Shown here: positions 9,255-18,907 of the stretch, piece by piece
Numbering within the stretch: position 1 is the first letter of the stretch
How the letters are laid out: each line of letters opens with the position of its first letter
Origin: Sphingobium sp. MI1205
GTDB taxonomy: Bacteria > Pseudomonadota > Alphaproteobacteria > Sphingomonadales > Sphingomonadaceae
Direction of reading: 5' to 3'
Assembly (NCBI RefSeq): GCF_001563285.1
Contig: NZ_CP005188.1
Span: 1,989,501 to 2,053,500, forward strand
Length of the DNA stretch: 64,000 bases
Program-made: the position numbers and the translations under genes
Notes under the pieces: generated by a model
Told to the model about the DNA's origin: nothing
The model's input: only the letters and a program-made list of their open reading frames with translations
Databases searched by the model: none

Positions 9255-10552
9255 CCGACACCGGCGTCATCGACACCTTCCTCAACACGTTCAGCACTTA
9301 CATCGACAGCGGGTTCGGGCTCCTCGGCGGGGAGGTCGGATTCCTCTCCTCGACGCTGATCGCGATCGACGTGACCATTGCCGGCCTGTTCTGGGCCTGG
9401 GGCGCCGACGAGGACGTGTTGCAGCGTCTCGTTAAGAAGACCCTCTATATCGGCACCTTCGCCTTCATCATCGGCAACTTCTCCAATCTCGCCGGCATCC
9501 TGTTTCAGAGCTTCGCGGGGCTCGGCCTGAAAGCGTCGGGCGGCACTCTCGCGATCGGCGATTTCATGAAGCCGGGCAGCATCGCCGCCAACGGCCTCAC
9601 CGCCGCCAAGCCGCTGCTCACCGCCGCCGGCCAATATAGCAGCCTGTGGGCCTTCTTCTCCAACGCCGCGCTGATCGTGGTGCTGCTGCTCGCCTGGGCG
9701 ATCGTCGTGCTCGCCTTCTTCGTGATCGCCGTGCAGGTCTTCATCACGATCATCGAGTTCAAGCTGGTGACGCTCGCCGGCTTCGTGCTGCTCCCCTTCG
9801 CCTTCTGGCACCGCACCGCCTTTATGGCCGAGAAGGTGCTCGGCCACATCGTCTCGACCGGCATCAAGGTGCTGGTGCTGGCCGTCATCACCGGCATCGG
9901 CACCACTTTGTTCAGCCAGTTCACCGACGCCAGCCTCGGAACCGTGCCGACAGCCGAACAGGTCATGGCCATCGCGCTTGCAGCCTTGTCGTTGCTCGGC
10001 TTGTCCGTCTTCGGCCCCGGTATCGCCAACGGCATCGTCGCCGGCGGTCCGCAACTCGGCGCGGGCGCGGCGGCGGGAACCGCGCTCGCCGCCGGAGGCG
10101 CGATCATGGGAGGCGTCGCCGGTGCGCGCCTCGCGGCCGGCGCAGCGGCAGGCGCGATCGGCGGCATGGCGACGGGCGGTGCGCGCGCCGCAGGCGCCAC
10201 GTCGGGCGCCTATGCCGCGCGCTCGACCGGCAAGTCCGGCGCGGCTTCGGTGGCTGGCGGCCTCGGCGGCGTCGGCAAGGCGGCGGGAAGCGCCGCGATG
10301 TCGCCGCTCCGCCAGGCCGCCGCTTCGGTGAAGCAGAACTACCAATCGGCAAGCGCCGCGACCTCCGCCGCAGCCTCGACGACGGGCACGGCCGCCCCGG
10401 AGGCGTCCGCCGCAGCCGGCCCGCCGGCCTGGGCCAAGGCCATGAAGCACCGCCAGACCATGAGCCACGGCGCGAGCGTCGCCGCCCACACGCTACGCGG
10501 TGGCGACAGCCACGGCGGCGGCTCCTCGGTCGATACCAGCGAGAAGGACTAG
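9251..10552 (+). CDS. trbL: Conjugal transfer membrane protein TrbL (VirB6 family)
   Basis: Polytopic inner-membrane channel component of 433 residues. About six hydrophobic segments lie between residues 30 and 270, including 'AALIVVLLLAWAIVVLAFFV'. A low-complexity Ala/Gly-rich tail with many small residues follows (about residues 270-400), typical of TrbL. Order trbJ-trbK-trbL-trbF is canonical. Confidence 0.93.
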   Translation: MTDTGVIDTFLNTFSTYIDSGFGLLGGEVGFLSSTLIAIDVTIAGLFWAWGADEDVLQRLVKKTLYIGTFAFIIGNFSNLAGILFQSFAGLGLKASGGTLAIGDFMKPGSIAANGLTAAKPLLTAAGQYSSLWAFFSNAALIVVLLLAWAIVVLAFFVIAVQVFITIIEFKLVTLAGFVLLPFAFWHRTAFMAEKVLGHIVSTGIKVLVLAVITGIGTTLFSQFTDASLGTVPTAEQVMAIALAALSLLGLSVFGPGIANGIVAGGPQLGAGAAAGTALAAGGAIMGGVAGARLAAGAAAGAIGGMATGGARAAGATSGAYAARSTGKSGAASVAGGLGGVGKAAGSAAMSPLRQAAASVKQNYQSASAATSAAASTTGTAAPEASAAAGPPAWAKAMKHRQTMSHGASVAAHTLRGGDSHGGGSSVDTSEKD

Positions 10553-10558
10553 CCGCTT

Positions 10559-11251
10559 ATGTTCCGACGCCCCTCCATCCGCTACGGGCAGACGCCCGAG
10601 CCCGAGACGCCCTACCAGCGTGCCGCCCAGGTCTGGGATGACCGCATCGGCTCCGCGCGCGTGCAGGCGAAGAACTGGCGGCTTGCCTGCCTGGCCTCGC
10701 TGGCTTTGTCGGGCGGACTCGCCGCCGGCCTTGTATGGGAGTCCGCGCGCGGCTCGATCGTGCCGTGGGTGGTGCAGGTCGATCGGCTCGGCCAGGCGCA
10801 GGCGGTCGCGCCCGCCGACTACGGCTACCGCCCGACCGATCCCGAAATCGCCTTCCACCTCGCGCGCTTCATCGAGGAGGTGCGCGGGATCGCCGCCGAC
10901 GGAATCGTGGTCCGCCAGAACTGGCTTCGCGCCTACGACTTCACCACCGACAAGGGCGCGGTCGCGCTCAACGATTATGCGCGCTCGAACGACCCGTTCG
11001 CCAATATCGGCAAGGTCCAGGTCGCGGTGGACATCTCCAGCGTGATCCGCGCCTCGCCCGACAGCTTCCGCGTCGCATGGACCGAGCGGCGCTACCAGGA
11101 CGGCAACCTTGCCGCGACCGAACGCTGGTCGGCGATCCTGACGATCGTGATCCAGACACCCGCCACCCCCGATGCGCTCCGCAAGAATCCGCTCGGGATC
11201 TACGTCAACGCCATCAACTGGTCGAAGGAGCTGTCCGATGACGCATCCTGA
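10559..11251 (+). CDS. trbF: Conjugal transfer protein TrbF (VirB8 family)
   Basis: Bitopic inner-membrane assembly factor of 230 residues with a cytoplasmic N-terminus 'MFRRPSIRYGQTPEPETPYQ', one membrane segment near residues 40-60 ('LASLALSGGLAAGLVW'), and a periplasmic VirB8-like domain. It follows trbL by six bases and overlaps trbG by 14 bases. Confidence 0.93.
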   Translation: MFRRPSIRYGQTPEPETPYQRAAQVWDDRIGSARVQAKNWRLACLASLALSGGLAAGLVWESARGSIVPWVVQVDRLGQAQAVAPADYGYRPTDPEIAFHLARFIEEVRGIAADGIVVRQNWLRAYDFTTDKGAVALNDYARSNDPFANIGKVQVAVDISSVIRASPDSFRVAWTERRYQDGNLAATERWSAILTIVIQTPATPDALRKNPLGIYVNAINWSKELSDDAS

Positions 11252-12257
11252 CGCACGCCGGGCCGCGCTGCCGGTCCTGCTGCTTTCCGCCTCCGCGCTC
11301 GCCGGCTGCGCCACTGCCGGCGCCAAGCCGCCCGCCATCGCCTATGACGATGCCGTGCCCGCCGTTCAGGCAGTCCCTGCGCCCGAACCGGCCAAGCCGG
11401 TCGAGGTGGTGGCGATCCCGCAGCCGCTGCCCCTGCCGGGGCAGTTGAAGCCGGTGAGGGCTGCGCCGCGCGTGCCCGAGGCGGCTGATCCGAAGGAGCG
11501 CGTCGGCCTCGCCAATGCTGCGGCCCGCGTGCAGCCGGTCAAGGACGGCTTCCTCAACGCCATCCAGCAATATCCCTACGCCGATGGCGCGCTCTATCAG
11601 GTCTATACCGCGCCCGGCGAGGTGACGGATATCGCGCTGGAGGAGGGCGAGGAACTCGCAGGCTCCGGGCCGGTCGCGGCCGGCGATACGGTGCGCTGGG
11701 TCATCGGCGACACGACAAGCGGATCGGGCGCGACGAAGCGCGTCCATATCCTCGTGAAGCCCACCCGGCCCGAGCTGACCACGAACCTCGTCATCAACAC
11801 CGCCCGGCGCACCTATCACCTCGAACTGCGCGCCACGGCCGCGACCTATATGGCGTCGGTCTCGTGGACCTATCCGCAGGATAGCCTGATCGCGCTCCGT
11901 CGCCAGAACGCCGAGGCGAGCGCGGCGGCGCCGATCGCATCGGGGCTGGACATAGCCGCGCTCAATTTCCGCTACGCGATCGACGGTGACAATGCGCCGT
12001 GGAAGCCGCTGCGCGCGTTCGACGACGGCCGCCAGGTGTTCATCGAGTTTCCGGCCGGTATCGCGCAGGGCGAGATGCCGCCGCTGTTCGTGGTCGGGCC
12101 GGCCGGTGGCGGCGAGCTGGTCAACTACCGTGTCCAGGGCCGGTACATGGTGGTGGACCGGCTGTTTGGCGCGGCCGAACTGCGCATGGGCGACAAGAAG
12201 TCTCAGCAGAAGGTGCGCGTCACCCGCACCGATGGCACGCGCCGGGGCCGGTCATGA
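11238..12257 (+). CDS. trbG: Conjugal transfer outer-membrane protein TrbG (VirB9 family)
   Basis: Core-complex protein of 339 residues. The N-terminus is a lipoprotein-like signal ending 'LSASALAGCAT' (lipobox LAGC), followed by a Pro-rich linker and a VirB9/CagX beta domain in the C-terminal two thirds. The start at 11238 overlaps trbF and the end overlaps trbI by four bases. Function follows from VirB9 relatives. Confidence 0.93.
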   Translation: MTHPDARRAALPVLLLSASALAGCATAGAKPPAIAYDDAVPAVQAVPAPEPAKPVEVVAIPQPLPLPGQLKPVRAAPRVPEAADPKERVGLANAAARVQPVKDGFLNAIQQYPYADGALYQVYTAPGEVTDIALEEGEELAGSGPVAAGDTVRWVIGDTTSGSGATKRVHILVKPTRPELTTNLVINTARRTYHLELRATAATYMASVSWTYPQDSLIALRRQNAEASAAAPIASGLDIAALNFRYAIDGDNAPWKPLRAFDDGRQVFIEFPAGIAQGEMPPLFVVGPAGGGELVNYRVQGRYMVVDRLFGAAELRMGDKKSQQKVRVTRTDGTRRGRS

Positions 12258-13501
12258 GCGGGTCCGAACAGGAATCGGCCGCGCCGACCAGCATGGCGGC
12301 GACCGCCGCACCCCAATCCCCATCGGATGCGCAAGCGTTCCGTCTGCGTGGAAGCCCGCCGCGTGTGATGCGGCTGTCGCGCAAGGCGCTGGCGGCGGTC
12401 GGTGTCGTCGCGGGCCTCGGCATCGGCGGCTCGCTGATCTATGCGCTGCGCCCGGCCGGCCAGCACCAGGCGAAGGAGCTATACAGCACCGACAACCGGC
12501 CGACCGCCGATGTCATCAGCGCCGCACCCAAGGATTACGGTCATGTCCCGAAGCTCGGCCCGGCGCTGCCCGGCGATCTCGGGCCGCCGATCCTCTCGGC
12601 CGAGCAGCGCCGCGAGGCGGCGCTGGGAACTCCGGGCACGGCCCCGGCCGGTGCGGGCGCGCAGGCGAACGCTGCCGCCGAAGCACGCCAGCGCGTGCTT
12701 CAGGAGCGCGATGCCGCGCGCACCAGCAAGCTGTTCCTGGGCGGCGAAACGGCGCCGGGCGCCGCGCCCGCGCTCGCCATCGCGGATCAGCCCGCCGCAG
12801 CATTGCCGGCCGCCGCGCCGACCACGCAGTCCGACTACGCCAGCCCCAACGGGCAAGCCGCCAAGCGCGCCTTCATGAAGGATGATGGCGACCGCCGCGT
12901 GGTCAGCGCGGAACGGCTGTCGGCGCCGGCGTCGCCTTATGTGGTCCAAGCCGGCAGCGTGATCGCCGCCGCGCTCATCACCGGCCTCCGCTCCGACCTT
13001 CCCGGCCAGATCACGGCCCAGGTGACGCAGAACGTCTATGACAGCCCGACCGGCCGCATCCTGCTGATCCCGCAAGGGTCGAAGCTGATCGGCGCCTATG
13101 ATTCCTCGGTGTCGTTCGGGCAGAGCCGTGTGCTCCTCGCCTGGACGCGGCTGATCCTGCCCGATGGTCACTCGATCGCGCTCGAGCGCCAGCCCGGAGC
13201 CGACGCCGCAGGTTATGCCGGGCTTGAGGACAGCGTGAACAACCATTGGGGCAAGCTGTTCAAGGCTGCGCTCCTTTCGACCATGCTCAGCGTGGGCAGC
13301 GAGGCCGGCACCAGCCAGAGCGAGAACAATCTGGCGCAGGCGCTCCGGGCCGGCGCCGCCAACGGATTCAGCCAGGCCGGGCAGCAGATCGTCGAGCGCG
13401 AGCTGAATATCCAGCCGACGCTCACCATCCGGCCCGGCTTCCCGGTTCGGGTCATTGTGACGCGCGACCTGGTGCTCACCCCGGCAGGAGGCGGGCAATG
13501 A
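12254..13501 (+). CDS. trbI: Conjugal transfer protein TrbI (VirB10 family)
   Basis: Core-complex protein spanning inner and outer membrane, 415 residues. A cytoplasmic N-terminus is followed by one transmembrane segment near residues 42-62 ('ALAAVGVVAGLGIGGSLIYA') and an Ala/Pro-rich linker. The C-terminal VirB10 domain carries 'VQAGSVIAAALITGL' and 'PQGSKLIGAYDS'. It overlaps both neighbours by four bases and is the last mating-pair gene of the cluster. Confidence 0.94.
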   Translation: MSGSEQESAAPTSMAATAAPQSPSDAQAFRLRGSPPRVMRLSRKALAAVGVVAGLGIGGSLIYALRPAGQHQAKELYSTDNRPTADVISAAPKDYGHVPKLGPALPGDLGPPILSAEQRREAALGTPGTAPAGAGAQANAAAEARQRVLQERDAARTSKLFLGGETAPGAAPALAIADQPAAALPAAAPTTQSDYASPNGQAAKRAFMKDDGDRRVVSAERLSAPASPYVVQAGSVIAAALITGLRSDLPGQITAQVTQNVYDSPTGRILLIPQGSKLIGAYDSSVSFGQSRVLLAWTRLILPDGHSIALERQPGADAAGYAGLEDSVNNHWGKLFKAALLSTMLSVGSEAGTSQSENNLAQALRAGAANGFSQAGQQIVERELNIQPTLTIRPGFPVRVIVTRDLVLTPAGGGQ

Positions 13502-13719
13502 CCGCGAAGCTCAGGCTCGGACCGATCACCGACGACAAGCCGGTGAAGCTGACCGTGGAATTGCCGGCGTCGCTCCACGCGGACCTCGCGCTTTACGCGC
13601 GCCTGCTCGCCGATGCCGGCGACGCGCCGATCGAGCCCGGCCGCTTGATCGTCCCCATGCTCCAGCGGTTCATCGCGGCTGATCGCGCCTTCCTGAAAGC
13701 TAGGCGACAGCAAGGGTAA
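13498..13719 (+). CDS. DUF2274 domain protein
   Basis: Protein of 73 residues beginning 'MTAKLRLGPITDDKPVKLTV'. DUF2274 proteins are small, of unknown function, and regularly follow trbI in alphaproteobacterial and gammaproteobacterial conjugative elements. The central part ('LPASLHADLALYARLL...') has the feel of a ribbon-helix-helix protein, so a DNA-binding role is possible but not shown. It overlaps trbI by four bases and is the last gene on this strand in the transfer cluster. Confidence 0.85.
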   Translation: MTAKLRLGPITDDKPVKLTVELPASLHADLALYARLLADAGDAPIEPGRLIVPMLQRFIAADRAFLKARRQQG

Positions 13720-13748
13720 CGGCCGCGATCGGGGGCGGGGTGGTGCGG

Positions 13749-14042
13749 TCAGTTGCCCATGAACTTCCTGAACCGCTCCTTGCCTTCGGCTTCCGTGACG
13801 GCTTGCCCGGCATTGGCGCACTCGGCGCCGCGCACTGACCCCGCCTGGCATCCCGCCACCACTCGCCGCGCCTCATCGAGATGCGCGGCGAAATACTGTT
13901 CGGCGCGCGGCGCCGTCTCGGCCGGGATCGCGGTCGCCGCCATCTGACTGGCGGGCGCGATAATCGGGCGCAGGATAAACCCCGCCCCGAACCCGACGAT
14001 CAGCGCCACCAGCGCGATGATGATTGTCTTGCCCTGTATCAT
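13749..14042 (-). CDS. Small membrane-anchored protein, TrbK/Eex-like
   Basis: Protein of 97 residues, convergent with the trb operon. It has one N-terminal membrane segment ('TIIIALVALIVGFGAGFILR') and a periplasmic remainder with two Cys ('VVAGCQAGSVRGAECANAG'). It ends in 'KERFRKFMGN', almost the same terminus as TrbJ ('ERFRRFMGN'). Size, anchor and Cys pair recall TrbK-alt at 9000-9254, so it may be a second entry-exclusion-type protein. No firm family can be assigned. Confidence 0.65.
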   Translation of the reverse strand: MIQGKTIIIALVALIVGFGAGFILRPIIAPASQMAATAIPAETAPRAEQYFAAHLDEARRVVAGCQAGSVRGAECANAGQAVTEAEGKERFRKFMGN

Positions 14043-14062
14043 GGCTGCTCCTCCTTCTCCGC

Positions 14063-14989
14063 TTACTGAGTTTCGCGCCGCCGATGCGGGATGGGTGGCA
14101 GCGAATAGCGGCTGACAACGAAATCGAGGAACCGCCGCAAGACGGGATTCTGGTTATCCTCGCGCCAATAGCCTGAATAGCCGATCCTCGTATGGCCGTT
14201 GGTCTCAAAGATCTCGCGGAAGACCACGCCTTGAATCTGGATGCCGCACGCCGTCTCGGCAATGATCGAGATGCGACCGCCAAGCGCGATCGAACTCAGC
14301 GCCGTCTCGCGTGTGATGTCGTCCATGTCGATTTGCGGCGAGAAGCCCGGCATCCCCAGCTTGCTCAGGATGAGGCTGCGCGTCTCCGGCCCGGGATCTC
14401 GCACCATAAGCAGGAAGCGCTCGCCGGCCAGGTCCGGCCAGTAGATACGTTCGCGCGCGGCGAGCGTATGATCCTCCGGCAGCGCCGCGAGCAACCGTTC
14501 GCTCCAGAACGGGCGGCTCGCGAGCCCCGGATAAGTCGTCTCACCTACAATGATCGCGATGTCGAGCAACTGGCTTTCTATGCCGGCCAGCAACAGGTCG
14601 CGATCGCGCTCGAACCCGCGAATCTTCACGTCGGGATAGCGGGTCGTGAACTCGCTCACTGTGGCGCGCAGGTTGCCCGCCGAAAGCGAGGTATAGAAGC
14701 CGACCGCGAGTCCCCCGGTGGCGCCGTTACGGGTCGTGCGGACCCATTCGTTCAGCTCGTCCAGCTCTTTCATGATGCGTTGCGCCCGCCGCAGGTAGGT
14801 CTCGCCGTCCAGTGTGAGGGTTGCACCGCGTGTCTTGCGATCGAACAGCACCATGTCCAGCCGCTTCTCCGTTTCCAGAATATGCCGGCTGAGGGTTGCT
14901 TGCTTGATGCCCAGCCGCCGGGCCGCTCTGCTGAAGCTGCCGGCCTCTGCCGCGGCGATCAGATAGCGGAGCTGGCGAAACTCAATCAT
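14063..14989 (-). CDS. LysR-family transcriptional regulator
   Basis: Regulator of 308 residues with the N-terminal winged helix-turn-helix ('FSRAARRLGIKQATLSRHILETE', about residues 19-41) and a periplasmic-binding-like effector domain from about residue 90. It lies 20 bases upstream of the small membrane protein gene on the same strand and may be co-transcribed with it. No divergent partner gene is visible upstream. LysR genes are common beside trb clusters of sphingomonad elements, and control of transfer or cargo is inferred only. Confidence 0.9.
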   Translation of the reverse strand: MIEFRQLRYLIAAAEAGSFSRAARRLGIKQATLSRHILETEKRLDMVLFDRKTRGATLTLDGETYLRRAQRIMKELDELNEWVRTTRNGATGGLAVGFYTSLSAGNLRATVSEFTTRYPDVKIRGFERDRDLLLAGIESQLLDIAIIVGETTYPGLASRPFWSERLLAALPEDHTLAARERIYWPDLAGERFLLMVRDPGPETRSLILSKLGMPGFSPQIDMDDITRETALSSIALGGRISIIAETACGIQIQGVVFREIFETNGHTRIGYSGYWREDNQNPVLRRFLDFVVSRYSLPPIPHRRRETQ

Positions 14990-15321
14990 TCGTTATACGA
15001 TGCAATTGGTGACTCCCCGGTAGAGAGCCGGGAACGTGACATCATCTTTACGCCGGTCTGGTGCGAAGAGTTCACACAAGGCGCGTTGCACCGGCGACGC
15101 ATAGGACAACGACCGCGGTCGAGCTTATCAATGGTTGAGGCGACCGGCCCGCCCAAGAAGGCCGCAGATACTATGAGACCGAGGTCAAGGTCCTGCCGAT
15201 TTGTGGCACGAGCGCTAGCAGAGTGATGGGTAAGATCGAGCGCTCGCCGGCGATGAAGCCACCAGCACGCCGATCGTCCCCTACACTATCAAGCGTGTGC
15301 TATCTCCTCCGTATTCCACCT
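14990..15321. other. Intergenic region upstream of LysR, no gene seen
   Basis: About 330 bases separate the LysR start from the 3' end of the esterase gene. Open frames here are extensions of antisense shadows. An imperfect dyad 'TCGTTATACGA' lies 9-19 bases upstream of the LysR start and could be an autoregulatory site. Base composition becomes less GC rich towards the esterase, which suggests a cargo junction. Confidence 0.4.
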
Positions 15322-16299
15322 TTACTTAACGTAGCGTTCGAAGAAGCGCTGGATTTCACCGAAGACATACCGCACCTCCGGGAAAGCGGGATTCGCAGTG
15401 TCTGCATGAGCATGGCCCTCCATAACTATAAGTCGAGTTTCGATACCACTCTCGCGCAGTTTTCTGTCAACCCTTACGGTATTGGAGAGAAAGACGTCCC
15501 TAGTACCGCTTATGAGGACGGCGGGCGGAAAGTTCTCATAATCGCCATATACTGGAGAGACCAGAGGATTCGTCAATTCAAGGTCGCCTGCATACACGCG
15601 CGCCATCGGCTCAAGGGTTTCGAATGTTGTCGGATCGATGCCATCCATTATGAAGTAGCTGTCACCCGTACAACTGAGGTCAGACCACGGTGAATTGACA
15701 CATATAGCGGCTGGGAGCGGAATGCCCTCACGTAGCGCCCGCTGAATAACCGCTAGAACCATGTTGCCGCCGGCTGACGTGCCGAACATGGCCATACCCC
15801 GAGGCGATCGTAACGCCGCGAGCTCGGACCACACGGCAAAACCATCATCTATGGAAGCCGGGAACGGGTGATCAGGCGGCATGCGATAGTCGATCTCCAA
15901 CACGGGCGTACGTGTCAGTCCCGCCATCAGCACGGCCTCATCGGTGCCAGCCTTGCCTGCATGGACAACGAAGCCACCGCCGTGCATATTTAGGTAGAGT
16001 TGATCTCGCCTTGCATCGGTTAGATCACGAGGCACGATCTCAAAGCACGGCACGCCAGCAATCGTGCGACTGGTCATATCCAGATTGAAGGTTGCGAGAA
16101 GCTCATCGATACGAAGATCATCATATCCGCGCGCAAGAATCCACTGACGCCATTCCTCATTCGTTGACGGAATGACCCCCCCAGGATAGCTCTCTATTTT
16201 CGCCGCATCTATAGTTTTTCTGCGAAGTTCATCACTAGCGAGTGATGACACCGGTATTCGGCGGGCGGGAACTAGGATATCTAAATTGGATTCTGCCAT
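15322..16299 (-). CDS. HSL-family alpha/beta hydrolase (esterase)
   Basis: Serine esterase of 325 residues. The HSL-type oxyanion motif 'HGGGF' is at residues 106-110 and the nucleophile elbow 'GTSAGG' is at 173-178 (Ser175). Asp268 in 'SGTRDVF' and a His in 'EGHAHAD' (296/298) complete the likely triad. No signal peptide is present, so it is cytoplasmic. A strong Shine-Dalgarno 'GGAGGGG' precedes the ATG. It lies 38 bases downstream of the TonB-dependent receptor gene on the same strand. The pair suggests uptake followed by ester cleavage of an unidentified substrate. GC is lower than the conjugation genes, a sign of separate origin. Confidence 0.88.
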   Translation of the reverse strand: MAESNLDILVPARRIPVSSLASDELRRKTIDAAKIESYPGGVIPSTNEEWRQWILARGYDDLRIDELLATFNLDMTSRTIAGVPCFEIVPRDLTDARRDQLYLNMHGGGFVVHAGKAGTDEAVLMAGLTRTPVLEIDYRMPPDHPFPASIDDGFAVWSELAALRSPRGMAMFGTSAGGNMVLAVIQRALREGIPLPAAICVNSPWSDLSCTGDSYFIMDGIDPTTFETLEPMARVYAGDLELTNPLVSPVYGDYENFPPAVLISGTRDVFLSNTVRVDRKLRESGIETRLIVMEGHAHADTANPAFPEVRYVFGEIQRFFERYVK

Positions 16300-16337
16300 A
16301 GCGGCCCCTCCAGTTAGCGATTTATGTCAGCTATGGC

Positions 16338-18716
16338 TCAGAAGTTTGCGCTAGCCGTAAGTCCGAAGGTACGCGGTCGTCCTGTATATCGAACGGAGGA
16401 GTCGCCGCCGGAGACTACACTTGTCCAATAGTACTCGTTCGTAAGATTTCGAACAAAGAGACCGGCTTGCCACCCAGCGCGAGCACGAATGCCCACACGC
16501 GCATCTAGAACCGTATAGCTGTTTATGCGGAAGCCGTCCGGCTCACCCAAGTCAGCAAAAGTGCGACTGTTATATACCATGCTTCCCCCGACATACCCCT
16601 CAAGAGAGGACGCGATGGGGACCCGGTACTCAACGTCTGCCGTAGTAGAGAAGCGAGGCGCATAGTTAAACTCCTTACCGCTAAAATCAGTAAGCATTCC
16701 CAAATAGTTAAACCCGCTATATCGGTTAACGTTAGTATCTAGTAGCGTCGCCGAACCACGCACGGACAACCTATCCGTTGGGCGGGCCGTAAAATCAATA
16801 TCTAACCCCTTCACAGATGACCTTGGAACATTGACGACCGTAGACACATTGATAAAGCCACCAACCGGAACGTATGTAAAAAACTGCTTGTTGCGGTAGT
16901 CATAGTAGAAACCCGTGAGGTTTACCTGGAGTCTACGATCGAATATGGATTGTTTAACTCCGATCTCATAAGATGTGACGCTTTCCTGCTTCACGGGTCG
17001 GATTGAGGACAGGACTAAGCTAATCTGGGCGGGGAAGCTGCCGGCCTTATAGCCTCGGCTGATCAAGCCATAAATCAAGCTCGATGTAGTGGGCTTGTAG
17101 TTAAGACCCGCGCGCCAAGAAACATTGTCTTCCTTCTGAGCAAGATCGGCAGAAACAGGAAGGTAGGCGGGGACAGAGCCCACATCATTGATAAGAATGC
17201 ATTGCCCAGGCAGGTACGCATTAGTCGGGGGTAGCCCACTGGCGGCCCGGAGGATGTTGGCGACACCACCTACAGTAGCGGAAAACAGCCCATTTCCGCC
17301 ATCCGCAGTGCATCCCTTAAGGGTCTGGCGGGTTGAGGTGTACCGCGCTCCCCCCGTCAAGGTGAGCTTGGAAGTGAGGTCATAGTCGACGTTGGCAAAC
17401 AAGCCGACTGCCCGATTTGTAACCCGGTACTTGTTGACTTCGACGACCCCGCGGGGCAAGCCAGAATACGCAAACGACGTATCAATCAGATCATCATGGA
17501 CAATGTCCCTTTGGTAGTTGGCGCCTATGATGTAATGGAGGCGCGCCTGGGATAAACTTCCCGCAATGCGCAGCTCTTGGGAAAATGTGTTGAAGCTAGA
17601 AAATGGCTCAGCCACAATCACGGGTATTGCGGTCCCGTCGTTATCAATTGGTGTACGTGACTTGGACCGAATGTAGTTCGTGATCGATGTTACAGTTGTT
17701 GAATTGCCGAGCTTATAGTCTGCTCGCAATACATTCTGCACCGTGTAATTTTGCTTATGCGTATTGAAACCCGCGTCGAAATCCGCGTCTCGGTCACCAT
17801 GCGGCGAGGGATATCCTATAAAACCCGGCGGTGAAGCCGCTGGAATGACCGGAGTTACGGAAGCCGCTTGGCCTTGTTGCGCCTCGCCATGATCGTACGA
17901 GCCCGTGACGTTGAGCGAAAGAGCGAGCCGATCGTCCGGTGTCCACTCTAGCAATAGACGGGCCGCTCCGAGGTTCTGATCACCGTTCTTCTGGTCGCTG
18001 AGATAGTAGCCTTTCTGCCAGGCTCCGAATTGAGTCGTGCTCGCAGCAACACGAGCGCGCAGCGTGTCGGTTATCGGACCGCTAATGTATCCGGTTAGCA
18101 TAACCTGACCAAAATTATCGACTTCGGTTGCGATCCCTGCGTGAAACTCCCTGGTTGGCTTCGCTGATATGACGTTTATCGATCCTCCGGTCGCATTCTG
18201 GCCGAATAAGGTGCCTTGTGGTCCCTTCAGAACTTCTACGCGCTCGACGTCGAGTAAGAGCCCACCCGTCATGGCCGGATATGGTAGCGCCGCTTCGTCA
18301 AGGTATGTGCTCACAGCGGGCGGGGCGGACGCGGACAGTGAGTTAAAACTCACGCCCCTGAGAGAGAATACAGGATATCCAAACGACGATGTAGCGGCAG
18401 AGAACCCAGGGACAACTTGCCGTAATCCCGCGATGTCAGTTATCCCCGAGGTTCTTAACTGCTCACCAGACGCTACCGCTACGCTTATTCCGACGTCACT
18501 TAGCCTCTGCGATCGCTTTTGAGCGGTCACAACGATTTCGGCTACGCCTGTGTCGGGATGCGTATTCTCACGCGACGCTATACCGTCCGGCGCTGGCGGT
18601 GTGGCAGATCCTGATTGAACAGCCTGACCGTGTGCTTGGGTCCCGGTAATTACCGAGAAGAGCGCAGACATAACGACACCACTATGCAGCGTGATTCGAC
18701 GATGATTCCCCATCAT
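16338..18716 (-). CDS. TonB-dependent outer-membrane receptor
   Basis: Outer-membrane gated channel of 792 residues with a signal peptide ending near 'GTQAHGQA', a TonB box region 'VAEIVVTAQKR' near residue 60, and a plug domain ('TSGITDIAGLRQVVPGFSA', 'VLKGPQGTLFGQNATGG'). A C-terminal beta-barrel ends in Phe ('LTASANF'). The start at 18716 is preferred over upstream Met codons because 'TTTTTAGGAGAGGC' lies directly before it. The build resembles the sphingomonad TBDR expansion associated with aromatic and plant compounds rather than classic siderophore receptors, but the substrate is unknown. It is first in an operon with the esterase. Confidence 0.93.
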   Translation of the reverse strand: MMGNHRRITLHSGVVMSALFSVITGTQAHGQAVQSGSATPPAPDGIASRENTHPDTGVAEIVVTAQKRSQRLSDVGISVAVASGEQLRTSGITDIAGLRQVVPGFSAATSSFGYPVFSLRGVSFNSLSASAPPAVSTYLDEAALPYPAMTGGLLLDVERVEVLKGPQGTLFGQNATGGSINVISAKPTREFHAGIATEVDNFGQVMLTGYISGPITDTLRARVAASTTQFGAWQKGYYLSDQKNGDQNLGAARLLLEWTPDDRLALSLNVTGSYDHGEAQQGQAASVTPVIPAASPPGFIGYPSPHGDRDADFDAGFNTHKQNYTVQNVLRADYKLGNSTTVTSITNYIRSKSRTPIDNDGTAIPVIVAEPFSSFNTFSQELRIAGSLSQARLHYIIGANYQRDIVHDDLIDTSFAYSGLPRGVVEVNKYRVTNRAVGLFANVDYDLTSKLTLTGGARYTSTRQTLKGCTADGGNGLFSATVGGVANILRAASGLPPTNAYLPGQCILINDVGSVPAYLPVSADLAQKEDNVSWRAGLNYKPTTSSLIYGLISRGYKAGSFPAQISLVLSSIRPVKQESVTSYEIGVKQSIFDRRLQVNLTGFYYDYRNKQFFTYVPVGGFINVSTVVNVPRSSVKGLDIDFTARPTDRLSVRGSATLLDTNVNRYSGFNYLGMLTDFSGKEFNYAPRFSTTADVEYRVPIASSLEGYVGGSMVYNSRTFADLGEPDGFRINSYTVLDARVGIRARAGWQAGLFVRNLTNEYYWTSVVSGGDSSVRYTGRPRTFGLTASANF
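18705..18716 (-). promoter_or_regulatory. Start-deciding ribosome binding site of the TonB receptor gene
   Basis: On the minus strand the ATG ATG pair at 18716-18711 is preceded by an AGGAGAGG element in 18717-18726 at good spacing. Longer versions starting at 18746 or 18827 lack such a site and would lengthen the signal peptide abnormally. Confidence 0.7.
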
Positions 18717-18907
18717 GCCTCTCCTAAAAAGCGTTTTGATTTTCATACCGTCATTCAGACGTAATCTTTTTGAAGCGATGACATCGGGAGTTCTCCCGAT
18801 GCCGAGATTCTCGCCACCTAGCGTCATAAACTAGTGCTTGTGCCTAACCGGTGGCCTTGCGCGCGGCCGTCGCATCTCCCTCAGTATGCCCTAATGCCTC
18901 CACGGCG

